From Paenibacillus fonticola DSM 21315 (lineage in GTDB: Bacteria; Bacillota; Bacilli; Paenibacillales; Paenibacillaceae), in assembly GCF_000381905.1 (NCBI RefSeq), contig NZ_KB907245.1:64951-128950 (forward strand): a DNA stretch of 64,000 nucleotides, in the 5' to 3' direction. Below are positions 33,733 to 43,071 of this stretch, in pieces; the first letter of the stretch is position 1, and every line of letters starts with the position of its first letter. The notes below the pieces were generated by a model. The model saw nothing but the letters and a program-made list of their open reading frames with translations, did not search any database and was not told the DNA's origin. Both the position numbers and the translations under genes were made by a program.

Positions 33733-33783
33733 AGACAAAAAACCTCTTCTTGCGAAAGACGATGCCGCCCACAAGAAGAGGTT
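33733..33783 (-). terminator. Terminator of the thi operon
   Basis: AACCTCTTCTTG (33741-33752) and CAAGAAGAGGTT (33772-33783) are perfect complements. On the minus strand TTTTTTGTCTTG follows. It lies 45 bases beyond thiO. Confidence 0.88.
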
Positions 33784-33827
33784 GTTCTGTTCACTTGCGA
33801 TTGCTTCCGATTTTCTAATTGCTGCGT

Positions 33828-35081
33828 TTACCGCATCATCATATGATTGAATCTTTCCGGTGCGAACGCTGGATAATAGCTGGGTAATTCCAGGCCGTCG
33901 ATGACATCCGCGACGATTTTGGCCGTAATCGGGCTGAGCAAAATCCCGTTGCGATAGTGGCCAGCCGCAAAAACAATCTGCTCCGCAGCTTCAAGCCCCC
34001 CTAACAAAGGACGGCCATCCTGCGTCGAAGGGCGCAGGCCCGCCCATTTATGAAAGGGGACTTCTCCTCCCAGAGAAGGAAACAACCGTTTATTCCATTT
34101 GCGCAGCCGCTCTATGCCCTTCTCCGTAACCGTAGTATCGAATCCGGCGATATCCTCGGATGCGCCGCATACAACGGTGCCGTTACCTTTGGCGACTACG
34201 TAACCTTGATTGTTGAACACCATACCCCTCACCGTATGCCGAGCGTTATCGTAAGCGCATATTTGCCCGCGAATCGGATAGATCGGAAGGGGAAGCTCAA
34301 TCGTCCCGGAAAGCTCCTGAGCCCAAGCGCCGGAGCATACAACTAAGCGATCTGCCGGGAATTTCCGGCCATCCTTGGACTTCACTACGATCTCGCGGCG
34401 CAGAGTCTGCGGCTGCTCTTGCAGCAGACCAAGCAGTTGCCCTGGCCCTGTTGTCAGTGGTGCTTGCGCTTGCGCCCGTAATGGCAAGTGCATTTGTGCC
34501 CGCTCCGGCATTTTCGCCAGTTCTGCCTGCCAATCGTCAATGTCCACACTCTCCAAATGCTCGAAAATACGCACGCCCATGTCTCGGCAAACCTGCTCTA
34601 ACGCCTGCACATAATACGGCGAATAAATGTGGCTCTCCTCCGGCGTATATAGCGCCGCCTTGACTTCGCCGGAGATCCCCGGCTCGATTCGCCGGAGCTC
34701 CTCCCCCTCGACAATCCGGCCGGAGGAACCGAAATCCCTCTGCCAGAGCAGCCTGCCCTCCAAGGCCAAAATATCCGCCTCATGGTATACCGCATAAAGG
34801 CTGCCAGAGTTGGCATATTCAAAGGCTTGCCCCGACATCTGCCTGATCTCCGCCTGCCATGCCGGATACAACCGCAGGCTGTCCAGGCACAATCGGAAAA
34901 ATTCGTCCGGCTCCTCCAGGTTTTCGGAGTAAGGCGCCAGCATACCGGCAGCAGCTCCCGAGGCTTGCCCGCCGCATTTGCCGATCTCCAGCAGAGTTAC
35001 GTTATGCCCCCGCTTCCGCAATTCAAAGGCGCAGGACAATCCGATAACGCCGCCGCCCATAATTACTATATTCTGCATCAT
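33828..35081 (-). CDS. thiO: Glycine oxidase ThiO
   Basis: An FAD enzyme that oxidises glycine to iminoacetate (glyoxylate imine) for the thiazole ring of thiamine. The FAD-binding GGGVIGLSCAFELRKRG is near residues 9-25, and the C-terminal GHYRNGILLSPITAKIVAD completes the flavin site. About 25-30 residues around the middle (MHLPLRAQAQAPLTTGPGQ) are an Ala/Gln-rich insert compared with typical ThiO proteins. I start at the ATG 35081 after GGGAG. It is the last gene of the operon and begins 33 bases beyond thiG. Confidence 0.92.
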   Translation of the reverse strand: MMQNIVIMGGGVIGLSCAFELRKRGHNVTLLEIGKCGGQASGAAAGMLAPYSENLEEPDEFFRLCLDSLRLYPAWQAEIRQMSGQAFEYANSGSLYAVYHEADILALEGRLLWQRDFGSSGRIVEGEELRRIEPGISGEVKAALYTPEESHIYSPYYVQALEQVCRDMGVRIFEHLESVDIDDWQAELAKMPERAQMHLPLRAQAQAPLTTGPGQLLGLLQEQPQTLRREIVVKSKDGRKFPADRLVVCSGAWAQELSGTIELPLPIYPIRGQICAYDNARHTVRGMVFNNQGYVVAKGNGTVVCGASEDIAGFDTTVTEKGIERLRKWNKRLFPSLGGEVPFHKWAGLRPSTQDGRPLLGGLEAAEQIVFAAGHYRNGILLSPITAKIVADVIDGLELPSYYPAFAPERFNHMMMR

Positions 35082-35113
35082 GCTATCGCTCCCAGGCGCC
35101 ATTTTTCATAGGG

Positions 35114-35893
35114 CTATTTCAAAATGAATTGTTCCAGACCACTGCTCGCGGAAGCATACTTCTTCCGGGCAATTCGTCCGGATAAATAAGCTAGCCTTCC
35201 TGCCTCTATCGCGTGCTTCATGGCGGCCGCCATCATGACCGGGTCCTTCGCCTTAGCTACCGGAGTATTCATAAGCACCCCGTCCACACCCAGCTCCATC
35301 GCTTTCGTTACGTCACTCGCCGTTCCAAGCCCCGCATCCACGATAACGGGCACGCCCGCTTCCTCTACAATCAGGCCTAAATTGTAAGGATTCAATATGC
35401 CGAGCCCCGTGCCGATCGGCGCTGCTCCCGGCATAATTGCAGCAGCCCCGGCTTCTTCCAGCCGGCGGCAGATGACCGGATCGTCCGAAATATAAGGAAG
35501 CACCGTAAATCCTTCTTTGACCAGCATTTCCGTCGCCCTAAGCGTCTCAATCGGGTCGGGCAGCAGTGTCTTCGCGTCCGCGCTGATCTCAACCTTGATC
35601 CAGTCGCTGAGGCCGGAGGCTCTAGCAAGCCGCGCAATCCGGACCGCTTCCTCGGCCGTGCTTGCGCCTGATGTGTTCGGCAAATATTGAAAAGCGTCAT
35701 CCTCGATATGCTGCAATATGGAATCATCCTCTACCGCGTCGAGATTAATGCGCCGAATAGCAAACGTAAGCACTTCCGCTCCGGAAGCTTTGATCGCTTC
35801 CTTCTGCACGAACGGGTTGGGAAACAGCCCTGTGCCAATAAAAAACCGCGACGACAGCGAGCGGCCGCCGATACGCAATGCATCATCCCGCAT
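35114..35893 (-). CDS. thiG: Thiazole synthase ThiG
   Basis: This enzyme forms the thiazole phosphate of thiamine from deoxyxylulose 5-phosphate, dehydroglycine and the thiocarboxylate of ThiS. The catalytic lysine lies in WIKVEISAD near residue 94 and the phosphate loops GLGTASDV and MNTPVA are present. At 259 residues it has the normal size. The ATG at 35893 is six bases after GGAGGGGGTT; the gene starts just after the thiS stop. It is the third gene of the riboswitch-controlled operon. Confidence 0.96.
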   Translation of the reverse strand: MRDDALRIGGRSLSSRFFIGTGLFPNPFVQKEAIKASGAEVLTFAIRRINLDAVEDDSILQHIEDDAFQYLPNTSGASTAEEAVRIARLARASGLSDWIKVEISADAKTLLPDPIETLRATEMLVKEGFTVLPYISDDPVICRRLEEAGAAAIMPGAAPIGTGLGILNPYNLGLIVEEAGVPVIVDAGLGTASDVTKAMELGVDGVLMNTPVAKAKDPVMMAAAMKHAIEAGRLAYLSGRIARKKYASASSGLEQFILK

Positions 35894-35897
35894 CCGT

Positions 35898-36113
35898 TTA
35901 ACCCCCTCCCACAAAATGAACCAGCTCGATGACCATCCCTGAAGACACCGTTGTATCCGCCCACTGCTCGGGGGTCAAAATCACACCGTCCGCTTCTACG
36001 ATAACCGGCTTGCCCGTCAAGCCGAAATGGGCGATTACATCCTGAACGGTTCCCGCCTGCAAGCTCTGCATAACACCATTCACCTTCAGCTTAACGCTGT
36101 GCGTATTTCCCAT
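35898..36113 (-). CDS. thiS: Sulfur carrier protein ThiS
   Basis: A ubiquitin-like 71-residue protein that carries sulfur as a C-terminal thiocarboxylate to thiazole synthase. The required C-terminal Gly-Gly is present (FVGGG). The ATG has GGGGGAACGG upstream and overlaps thiE by 23 bp. The thiF-type adenylating enzyme that would activate it is not encoded in the window. Confidence 0.93.
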   Translation of the reverse strand: MGNTHSVKLKVNGVMQSLQAGTVQDVIAHFGLTGKPVIVEADGVILTPEQWADTTVSSGMVIELVHFVGGG

Positions 36114-36738
36114 GAGCCGTTCCCCCTTGCTCTAATTTGCGAATAAAAGCCTCGCATGTCCCTCTTACGTCCGGATTGCCTACAATTTCGGTCACCGCGC
36201 AGATTCGCGTTGCCCCGGCAGCGATCACTTCATCCGCATTGTACAGCTTGATGCCGCCGATCGCCACCCACGGAATGCGAATTTTCGCCGCTACCTCGCG
36301 AACATAAGCAAGCGTCACCGGCGCTGCATCCGCCTTCGTGGCCGTCGGGTATACGGGACCAACGCCGATATAGTCCGCTCCCTGCTGCTCGGCCAGCAGC
36401 GCTTCCTCGATCGCATGCGTGGAAATACCGATGATCTTGCCGCCAGCCAGCTTCCTGGCCGTAGAAAGCGGCGTGTCGCCCTGTCCCAGATGAATGCCGT
36501 CCGCATCCACCTCAAGCGCAATATCGATATAATCGTTGACGATAAAAGGGACATCATACCTTCGTGTCAATTCGCGAAGCCGCTTCGCCTTCTCCAGCAC
36601 GGCCGCCCGATCGCTGTGCTTATCCCGAAGCTGCACGATATCAGCGCCGCCAAGAATAGCCTCCTCCATCACTTCGGCAAGCTCTTTGCCCGGATGGCTT
36701 CTTTCATCGGTAATAGCGTACAAACGAAAATCTCTCAT
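36091..36738 (-). CDS. thiE: Thiamine phosphate synthase ThiE
   Basis: Joins the pyrimidine diphosphate and thiazole phosphate moieties into thiamine phosphate. The TIM-barrel family motifs are QLRDKHSD (near 36-43), NDYIDIALEVDADGIHLGQGD, the GVGPVYPTATK loop and VAIGGI. At 215 residues it has the usual size. It is the first gene of thiESGO, directly behind the TPP riboswitch. GGAGGT is 11 bases before the ATG. Confidence 0.95.
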   Translation of the reverse strand: MRDFRLYAITDERSHPGKELAEVMEEAILGGADIVQLRDKHSDRAAVLEKAKRLRELTRRYDVPFIVNDYIDIALEVDADGIHLGQGDTPLSTARKLAGGKIIGISTHAIEEALLAEQQGADYIGVGPVYPTATKADAAPVTLAYVREVAAKIRIPWVAIGGIKLYNADEVIAAGATRICAVTEIVGNPDVRGTCEAFIRKLEQGGTAHGKYAQR

Positions 36739-36782
36739 CTGCTAACTCTACCTCCGTTTTGTATTTACCGGCCCATACCACG

Positions 36783-36816
36783 CAAAAAAGCCATCCGAGA
36801 ATACACGAATGGCTTT
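36783..36816 (-). terminator. Riboswitch-controlled terminator before thiE
   Basis: On the minus strand AAAGCCAT (36816-36809) pairs with ATGGCTTT (36794-36787), followed by TTTGCG. It is placed between the TPP aptamer and thiE and is therefore the expression platform that stops transcription when TPP is bound. Confidence 0.85.
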
Positions 36817-36821
36817 AAATT

Positions 36822-36920
36822 CGATATGTTCTCTACGCCAGCATTACCTGGATCAGATTAACGGTCCGGAACATCAGGTTCCAATCTCAGCCGGACTTCA
36901 TCCAGCACCCGCACTCGATA
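36822..36920 (-). promoter_or_regulatory. TPP riboswitch (THI element)
   Basis: On the minus strand the conserved aptamer words are in order: GGGTGCT (36910-36904), CCGGCTGAGAT, CTGATCCAGGTAATGCTGGCG, and GTAGAGAAC (36836-36828). They match the THI box core (GGGTGC, CTGAGA, CTGATCTGGATAATGCCAGC, GTAGGGAA). The P3 region has a variable insert around CCGGACC. Confidence 0.93.
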
Positions 36921-36933
36921 TTCAGTTACTCTC

Positions 36934-36962
36934 ACTATAACTTACCTTAGTAGCCTTGGCAA
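36934..36962 (-). promoter_or_regulatory. Promoter of thiESGO
   Basis: TTGCCA (36957-36962) and TATAGT (36934-36939) on the minus strand, spaced by 17 bases, are placed directly before the TPP aptamer. Confidence 0.65.
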
Positions 36963-36976
36963 GATTATCCGAACCC

Positions 36977-38182
36977 TCATTTGCGAACGACGGAATAGCC
37001 TTTATCTTGCAACAACTGAACGATGCCGTCTTTGCCGGCGAAATGCGCGGCGCCAACCACAATGAAATATTCCGCTTTCTTGTCGCTTTTCAGGTATCCA
37101 TCGATTTTATCGGCCATAACGATATTCCGGTCGGTCAGCATCGCTTTGTAATACTCCGGATCCTCGATCATGCTCTCGGTGAACTCAAGCAGTTTCTGAT
37201 CATCCCCTGATTTCCACATATCGGCCATATCGTCCACAAGTTCAGCCGAAACATCGAAGTTGTCCAAGGCGGTATTTAGGTTTTTCTCCTGTAATTCGCT
37301 GGAGAACCCGTCGAGCATGCTCAGCTGGGACTCGTAGGTTTCCAGTTCCAACACCGGCAGCTTGCGTTCTATGGCTTTCTGGATGAAATACAGGTCGATT
37401 CCGGCAGAGGCTTCATAACCTGATTGCATCGATTTAAGCGTGCTGATGGTACTCTCGACGACCCATGGCTTGAAGACATCAAAGGCATTTGGCTCCAGGC
37501 CGTTCTGCTGCAAAATATCCTGAAGCTTTGCATATGTCTCCTTGGACACATGATCCTTCAAAGTCGTACCGTCCTGATACATCCCCACATCCAGGATCAG
37601 CTTCTGATTGGCTTCATCAGCAGCCTTGCTAAGGTCAATTTCTACCCCCAAATAATCCGCTTCGGCAAAAGCATCCTCGAATTCCGAACGCAGCGGATAA
37701 AAGCTGTCGTCCGCAATATGCATCGATCCTACTAGATAGACCGTATTGCCGCCATGTTTGACTTCCCACATGAAGCCGCGGGCACCTTCTCCCGTAGCTT
37801 CGGAGAAAAGAAACACTGTGCGGGATTGCTGATCCCAATGCACCTTATAGCCTGCCGCTTCGCCGACGATTCTAATCGGCGCGTACGTCTCGCCGTTAAT
37901 CAGCTCTGTCTTGCTGTTCAGCACAATCTCCTTGCCGTCCATCACGACATGAATCGTACTATCCTGTACATCGCTTAATTGAACATTCATTGCTTGAAGC
38001 GTTGATCTCAGCGGCACCATCGTAGTTCCTTGATCAACAATAGGCGCATTTGTTGCGAATTCAACGTTTTCGTTGTTGATCTTGAGCGAAGCTGGCTGTG
38101 GAGCAGCCATAGCCGGGGCCGCCGCAGCAAGCAAGCCTACAGAAATAAAGAGGGATAAGAGCGATTTTCTCCAATTTTTCAT
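36977..38182 (-). CDS. Secreted TraB/GumN-like protein with N-terminal copper-amine-oxidase-like domain
   Basis: The signal peptide spans residues 1-27, ending AAPAMAA. A copper-amine-oxidase N-terminal-type domain (about 30-128, with TTMVPLRSTLQAM and TYAPIRIVGEAAGYKVHWDQQSRTV) binds the cell wall or other surface in related proteins. A TraB/GumN domain follows (about 140-400), with the conserved His motifs GSMHIADDS and GAAHFAGKDG, thought to form a metal site; its catalytic role is unknown. I chose the ATG at 38182, eight bases after AAGGAG. It is monocistronic. Confidence 0.9.
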   Translation of the reverse strand: MKNWRKSLLSLFISVGLLAAAAPAMAAPQPASLKINNENVEFATNAPIVDQGTTMVPLRSTLQAMNVQLSDVQDSTIHVVMDGKEIVLNSKTELINGETYAPIRIVGEAAGYKVHWDQQSRTVFLFSEATGEGARGFMWEVKHGGNTVYLVGSMHIADDSFYPLRSEFEDAFAEADYLGVEIDLSKAADEANQKLILDVGMYQDGTTLKDHVSKETYAKLQDILQQNGLEPNAFDVFKPWVVESTISTLKSMQSGYEASAGIDLYFIQKAIERKLPVLELETYESQLSMLDGFSSELQEKNLNTALDNFDVSAELVDDMADMWKSGDDQKLLEFTESMIEDPEYYKAMLTDRNIVMADKIDGYLKSDKKAEYFIVVGAAHFAGKDGIVQLLQDKGYSVVRK

Positions 38183-38365
38183 GTTCAATTCTCCTTAAAA
38201 TATATTGCTTAAAATAACAGCTGTGTGGTTTCATAAATAATGAGAAAATTTCAACAGATTTTCGCAAGTACACTGTACCCGCACGCGGAACAAAATCCTG
38301 GAAGGAAATTGCTAAGAATTGAGCCCGTTAATCAACTGAATTGAAACGTGCCACAGGACCTATTC

Positions 38366-38560
38366 TCATTGGCTGCGCTTGTTATATCTACCAAAGATTA
38401 CGATGGTTAGCACCGCACCTACAATGCCCACACCAGTTAGAGTCCCTTGTGCGAAATCCATCAAATTACTCCCGTTAGAATGAATAATTTGACTCAATGT
38501 TAGCGAGAAAATAGAGATTGTAAAGAGTATTCCTACATTTTGTTTTTGTTTTTTATTCAT
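38366..38560 (-). CDS. Small two-helix membrane protein
   Basis: I do not recognise it. A basic N-terminus (MNKKQKQN) is followed by a helix (about 9-26), a short loop (HSNGSNLMDF) and a second helix (about 35-57), then a basic tail. The ATG at 38560 is eight bases after GAGGAG. The gene lies 69 bases downstream of the NatB-like permease gene and could be the last member of that operon. It may also be independent. Confidence 0.65.
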   Translation of the reverse strand: MNKKQKQNVGILFTISIFSLTLSQIIHSNGSNLMDFAQGTLTGVGIVGAVLTIVIFGRYNKRSQ

Positions 38561-38629
38561 TATTTCCACTCCTCAATATTGGTTTGACTCCGGACAGTCT
38601 CAACTATAAAGGTTACTCATAATATATGT

Positions 38630-39931
38630 TTAGATCTTATAAGCCTTCATCGCTTTGCGCAGTTCCTTCAGCGTCGGACGCTTGCCGTACAGCAAGACGC
38701 CTGTGCGGTAAATTTTAGCGGCCAGCCAGCTGAAGAATACAATGGCGATAAGAAGAATAATCAGAGACAACCCGACCTCCAGGAGCGTTGCGTCCCCAAC
38801 GCCAAACCGAAGCAGAGCTGTTACCGGAGATACAAACGGGATGTAAGAGCATACCTTGAGCAGCATGGAGTTCGGCGAAGACAAGCTGAACATTGCGATA
38901 TAGAACGCCGCCAAGGACAGCATCGTGATCGGCATGACCGCCTGGCCGAGATCCTCCGTGCGGCTGACAATGGAGCCTACCGCGGCATACAAAGTGGCAT
39001 ACAGGAAGTAGCCCAAGATATAGAACAGGAGCCCCACGATAACAATTTGCAAATTAATTTGCGATAAATCCAAATTCAGTTCGGCCAAGGAAGCCTGATT
39101 GTACGGTAAGGCAAGATTGGCGGCAACGACAGCAATAAAGATGGCAATCTGCAGCAATCCGATCAGGAACATGCCTAGAATTTTGCCGAACATTTGCGTC
39201 AGCGGCGAGACACTCGTCACCAGAATCTCCATAATCCGCGAGCTTTTCTCCGAAGTAACCTCTGCAGCAATCATGTTGCCCGTCATCGTATTGGTCATGA
39301 AGAACAACACGATAAGCCCGTATACAATAACGTAATTGACCACCGCCGGCTTAGGATCTTCCTTTGTATCGGCAGCGCTGCCCGTCCCGGCGGTCCGCTC
39401 GGTCTTCTGTTCTTCGATGACGACTGGCGCGCTTATCGCTGCGATTTGCTCATCGGTTAGGGAGCTTCCACGAGTGACGTACTGCATTTTCACGTTCTCC
39501 AGAGCAGGCTGGAGTACCGACTGAAGGGTCAAATCCATGCCTTCCTTCTTCGAGGTGTAAGTGACCTTCGGAAATTGCAGTCCAACAGACTCTCCGAACT
39601 CCAGATAACCCTTGATCGTTCCGTTCTCGAAATCATGAGTAAGCGCCTGTTCATTCGCTTGCTCGTATTTCACGAACTTGATTTTTCCATCCGGCTGCTT
39701 GGCGATCATCGCTTCCAGCGATTCCGCAATCTCAGGTTGGCTGCCATAAACAAGGCCGATCCGCGATTCAGTGGACTCGTTACCAGTGAATAATTGGATG
39801 ATGTACGGCAGATGAATACCGACAGATAACAATACGGCGAAAATAATCGTGGTGACAACGAAGGACTTCGTTTTAAGCTTGTTGCTAAACGTAAAATTAA
39901 TGACCGGCAGCAGCTTATTCATGCGATTCAC
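38630..39931 (-). CDS. ABC transporter permease, NatB/YhaP-like
   Basis: ABC-2-type permease of 433 residues. Helix 1 (about 25-46) is followed by a large extracellular domain, and five or six helices cluster from residue 200 on. The second half includes the family's AAEVTSEKSSRIMEILVTSVSP motif, as in sodium-exporting NatB and YhaP. The start overlaps the upstream ATPase gene by 17 bp. Together with it, it forms a NatAB-type exporter, embedded in an operon headed by a Ytr-like module. The substrate is not known. Confidence 0.88.
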   Translation of the reverse strand: MNRMNKLLPVINFTFSNKLKTKSFVVTTIIFAVLLSVGIHLPYIIQLFTGNESTESRIGLVYGSQPEIAESLEAMIAKQPDGKIKFVKYEQANEQALTHDFENGTIKGYLEFGESVGLQFPKVTYTSKKEGMDLTLQSVLQPALENVKMQYVTRGSSLTDEQIAAISAPVVIEEQKTERTAGTGSAADTKEDPKPAVVNYVIVYGLIVLFFMTNTMTGNMIAAEVTSEKSSRIMEILVTSVSPLTQMFGKILGMFLIGLLQIAIFIAVVAANLALPYNQASLAELNLDLSQINLQIVIVGLLFYILGYFLYATLYAAVGSIVSRTEDLGQAVMPITMLSLAAFYIAMFSLSSPNSMLLKVCSYIPFVSPVTALLRFGVGDATLLEVGLSLIILLIAIVFFSWLAAKIYRTGVLLYGKRPTLKELRKAMKAYKI

Positions 39932-40820
39932 CTACCTCTTTAATAAAGATTTGATTCAATGTCGGTTCCTTGATTTCGAAATGCTCAACCGTGCTCTCTT
40001 CCATCGCCCGGCGCAAAATCTCCTGCGCGGCCGCTACATCGGAAATCCGCAGGGAATACCCTCTTTCACGGCGTTCGACCCGCTCTACGCCCGAAATATC
40101 TTCCAGGCCGGTGACCGTTCCGGTCGTATGAAGCAGAACTTCCTCACGCGGATAGCGCTTCTTGATGTCTTGAATCTTCCCTTGCAGTACCGTATTGGAA
40201 CGCTGCAAAATCGTAATGTTGCTGCACAGCTCCTCTACGTGCTCCATACGGTGGGTTGAGAACAGAATGCTCGTTCCTTCATCCCGCAGCTCCTTCACCG
40301 TGGCTTTGAGCAGTTCGACATTGACCGGATCGAGTCCGCTAAAGGCTTCATCCAGGATGAGGATTTTAGGCTTATGGACGACAGCTGCGATAAAGCCCAT
40401 TTTTTGCTGATTTCCTTTGGAGAGCTCTTCGATCTTCTTGTTGTAATAATCCGGCACCTCGAAGCGCTCCAGCCAGTAACGTAGGCTTTTATCCGCCTCC
40501 TTAGCCGACATCCCCTTCAGCCGCGCTAAATATATGATTTGATCGCTGACCTTTATTTTCGGATATAAACCGCGTTCTTCCGGCAAGTAGCCCATCTTGT
40601 GCTGCAATTCGCTACTGTACTCTTGCCCATGGTAGAGAATTCGCCCATCGTCGGGATAGATTAGCCCGAGCACCATCCGCATTGTCGTTGTTTTACCGGC
40701 CCCATTGCCGCCAAGCAGCCCGTATATTTCCCCCTCCTCCACTTGAAGGGATACGTCGTTTACGGCCGTTTTTTCTCCAAACTGCTTCGTTACCTGTTCC
40801 AGTACCAATGGTTTTGCCAT
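39915..40820 (-). CDS. ABC transporter ATP-binding protein, NatA/YhaQ-like
   Basis: A 301-residue ATPase. Walker A GGNGAGKTTTMRM is at about residues 36-48, the signature is LSKGNQQK near 138, and Walker B is ILILDEAFSGLDP. The C-terminal 80 residues extend beyond the ATPase core, as is usual for NatA/YhaQ relatives. It is paired with the overlapping permease. The start has GGAGG upstream of its ATG. Confidence 0.9.
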   Translation of the reverse strand: MAKPLVLEQVTKQFGEKTAVNDVSLQVEEGEIYGLLGGNGAGKTTTMRMVLGLIYPDDGRILYHGQEYSSELQHKMGYLPEERGLYPKIKVSDQIIYLARLKGMSAKEADKSLRYWLERFEVPDYYNKKIEELSKGNQQKMGFIAAVVHKPKILILDEAFSGLDPVNVELLKATVKELRDEGTSILFSTHRMEHVEELCSNITILQRSNTVLQGKIQDIKKRYPREEVLLHTTGTVTGLEDISGVERVERRERGYSLRISDVAAAQEILRRAMEESTVEHFEIKEPTLNQIFIKEVGESHE

Positions 40821-40875
40821 CGTGTCAGCCTCCTTTTACCATGCTTGTATTTCAGTATCAATAAATCAATAAACA

Positions 40876-41775
40876 TCACTTATACTCCGGAGCGTACCCT
40901 TGGATCCATAGCTCAAGCACCTCTTCCAGTTCAAGAGCCCGGGTACGCTTTACTTGAAGATCCTTGGATTGCTGCAGTTCGCTAATGAAAGCTTCGTTTC
41001 GAACGATCAATTTATGCATCGACGGTCCATCCTCATCGCACCGAATCAGCTCAGGTCTTCCCTTCCATTCGCCTAAATCGCCGGCCACCCAAGCTTCATA
41101 GCAGCTTCCGTAAAGCAGGTCTTTCTCCACCATGCCCAGCACTTTGCCTTGATGCACCAATACGATGTAATCGGCAAGCCGCTTTACTTCCTCCACGATA
41201 TGGGTGGCCATAATAATGGTAACATCCTCCCCCATCATGCTCTCCTGAAGCTCTTCGAGCATATCCTTCCAGACAAAAGGATCAAGCCCGGACGATAGTT
41301 CATCGAGAATAAGCAGCTTAGGGCTTGTGGCCAGGGCAGCAGCAACCTCGAATTTGCGGCGCTCCCCCTTGGACATACGGCTCAGCCGTTCATTCCGCGG
41401 CACCTCAAAGTGTGTCATCAATCGCTCAAATTTCTTTTGATCCCAGGATGGATACCAGTGAGCCCGGAAGCTCGCGGCCTGCTCCGCGGTCTGGTAGTTT
41501 TCCTCTGCAACCGGATTCTCTGACACATAAGCCATCTTGCTTCTGATTTCCTGCGGCAAATCGCCGGCACTCTTTTCCCCAAACCACTTAATTTCCCCTT
41601 CATCCGGAATAAGGCTCCGAGTCAGCATATGGAGAATCGTACTTTTACCTGAGCCGTTGGTGCCGACCAGCGCGACGATGTATCCCTGGGGAATTTGGAG
41701 ATTGATGGGCCCAATCGTTTTCCGCCGGCGTTTCTTTACGATATCTTTAAGCTCTAGCGCCAATGCTTCGTTCAT
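40876..41775 (-). CDS. ABC transporter ATP-binding protein, YtrB-like
   Basis: A 299-residue ATPase with GTNGSGKSTILHML at about residues 37-50, the signature MSKGERRKFE, and Walker B LLILDELSSGLDP. Together with the GntR regulator before it this matches the YtrA-YtrB pair of B. subtilis, a transporter set induced by cell-wall antibiotics. The partner permease is probably the membrane protein at 42234. It starts three bases after the GntR gene ends. Confidence 0.85.
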   Translation of the reverse strand: MNEALALELKDIVKKRRRKTIGPINLQIPQGYIVALVGTNGSGKSTILHMLTRSLIPDEGEIKWFGEKSAGDLPQEIRSKMAYVSENPVAEENYQTAEQAASFRAHWYPSWDQKKFERLMTHFEVPRNERLSRMSKGERRKFEVAAALATSPKLLILDELSSGLDPFVWKDMLEELQESMMGEDVTIIMATHIVEEVKRLADYIVLVHQGKVLGMVEKDLLYGSCYEAWVAGDLGEWKGRPELIRCDEDGPSMHKLIVRNEAFISELQQSKDLQVKRTRALELEEVLELWIQGYAPEYK

Positions 41776-41777
41776 TC

Positions 41778-42185
41778 CTAGCTCCCCTCCCCCGCTTGCG
41801 AACGGTATTTGTTTTTAATGATTTCCAGAAAAAGAGCCTTGAGCTCTTCCTCGCTATATTGAACGGATAAGCCCGCATCGACTGCGGCTTCTACGGCTTC
41901 CTGCACGACCATCCTGCGGTATTCACTCCTCTCGCTATGTCCAACCCGAGCGACAAAGGTGCCCGTACCTTGTTTAGTCAGCAGCAGCCCTTCGTTCTCC
42001 AAATCCTGATATACCCTGCGAACCGTAATTACACTGCATTTTAAACTGCTTGCAAATTCCCGGATAGAAGGAAGTAGTGTCCCTTCCTCAATCTGTCCGC
42101 TGACAATTAAAGAACGCAACTGTGTCTCTATTTGAAAATATAAGGGTTCTGCGCTATTCTCATTGATCTGAATGGGAATCCACAC
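41778..42185 (-). CDS. GntR-family repressor, YtrA type
   Basis: A 135-residue short GntR regulator: winged helix (about 1-75, with LPSIREFASSLKCSVITVRRVYQDLENEGLLLTKQGTGTFVA) and a short helical dimerisation tail without a ligand-binding domain. This is the YtrA subfamily. The start is GTG. It stands second in the operon, after a membrane protein gene, and a 24-bp palindrome over the operon promoter is its probable operator, so it would repress its own genes. Confidence 0.9.
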   Translation of the reverse strand: MWIPIQINENSAEPLYFQIETQLRSLIVSGQIEEGTLLPSIREFASSLKCSVITVRRVYQDLENEGLLLTKQGTGTFVARVGHSERSEYRRMVVQEAVEAAVDAGLSVQYSEEELKALFLEIIKNKYRSQAGEGS

Positions 42186-42233
42186 CTTTCTATCTCACCT
42201 CCGGGTTATCCCTGTCGGAAATTATTTCCGCGA

Positions 42234-42965
42234 TCATATCAAATCCCTCTTTCCCAATTTGCTTAACGTCATTTTGCAAAATAGAGCCAAGGATGATCCT
42301 CCAAGGATCAACATTCCCCACATTAAAGGCGATAAAAGCGAATACCGCTTGGACTGCTCTAGTGTGTATACGAGCATATTCCCGTCGAACCAGTGAATCA
42401 AAAATGCCAGCATGCCTACCGCGAGCGCGGAAAGAGCACTAACCCAGAAGTACCCGCGTCCTCTGCTGAGAAATTCAAAGTAAATATATATTCCGTTAAC
42501 GAATAGCAGGTATCCGGTCCATGTCAATGCGAAGGTGAGCATCCTTCCCACATCGCTAAGCCAGTCACTGGTGAACCCCGTAATCAGATAATAAGTCGGA
42601 TAAAATATAAGGCCATTAAACAGCGTCGCCGTAAGCAACTGAATGATCCGTCCCCTCATCACCGTAATCGCAGGGATGGGCAGTGTCCGGTAATATTGCA
42701 GCATGCGGGTGTACGAATCTTCCTTAAGGTAGTTAAAAGACCGCCTAGAGAAGTAAAAGCCAGTAATGGGGATTATTACGAACAGCATGAAATCCTGCAA
42801 TGGATTCAAGTATTCTCCCGAGTTGTTCGATGAAGTCGCCCATGCCATAATCGCAATCCCAGCACCCACATATATCATGCTGATCACGTTCCAAATCAGA
42901 TACAGCCGATCCAGCACTAAATCCCTTTTAAAAATAACCCATGCGTCTTTCCAGGTATTGTTCAA
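42234..42965 (-). CDS. ABC-2-like membrane protein, first gene of the Ytr-like operon
   Basis: A membrane protein of about 244 residues with six hydrophobic segments. It looks like an ABC-2-type permease (FKRDLVLDRLYLIWNVISMI at the N-terminus, LPIPAITVMRGRIIQLL in the middle), but similarity is by pattern only. I choose the TTG at 42965, nine bases after GGAAGG; another TTG at 42974 directly abuts the ribosome site. It is the first gene after the palindrome-controlled promoter and the likely partner of the YtrB-like ATPase. Confidence 0.78.
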   Translation of the reverse strand: MNNTWKDAWVIFKRDLVLDRLYLIWNVISMIYVGAGIAIMAWATSSNNSGEYLNPLQDFMLFVIIPITGFYFSRRSFNYLKEDSYTRMLQYYRTLPIPAITVMRGRIIQLLTATLFNGLIFYPTYYLITGFTSDWLSDVGRMLTFALTWTGYLLFVNGIYIYFEFLSRGRGYFWVSALSALAVGMLAFLIHWFDGNMLVYTLEQSKRYSLLSPLMWGMLILGGSSLALFCKMTLSKLGKRDLI

Positions 42966-43047
42966 GCCGATCAACCTTCCTTCGCCAATTAGAATTGCAT
43001 TTCGATCATGACGATCCTTAATGTTCAGTGTGTATTTATGTGTGCTT

Positions 43048-43071
43048 ACTGTATATATCTTTATACACAGT
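43048..43071. promoter_or_regulatory. Palindromic operator of the Ytr-like operon
   Basis: ACTGTATATA (43048-43057) and TATACACAGT (43062-43071) form an inverted repeat with nine of ten positions matching around TCTT. It overlaps the -10 box and the start of transcription. The GntR protein of the operon is the likely ligand. Confidence 0.72.
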
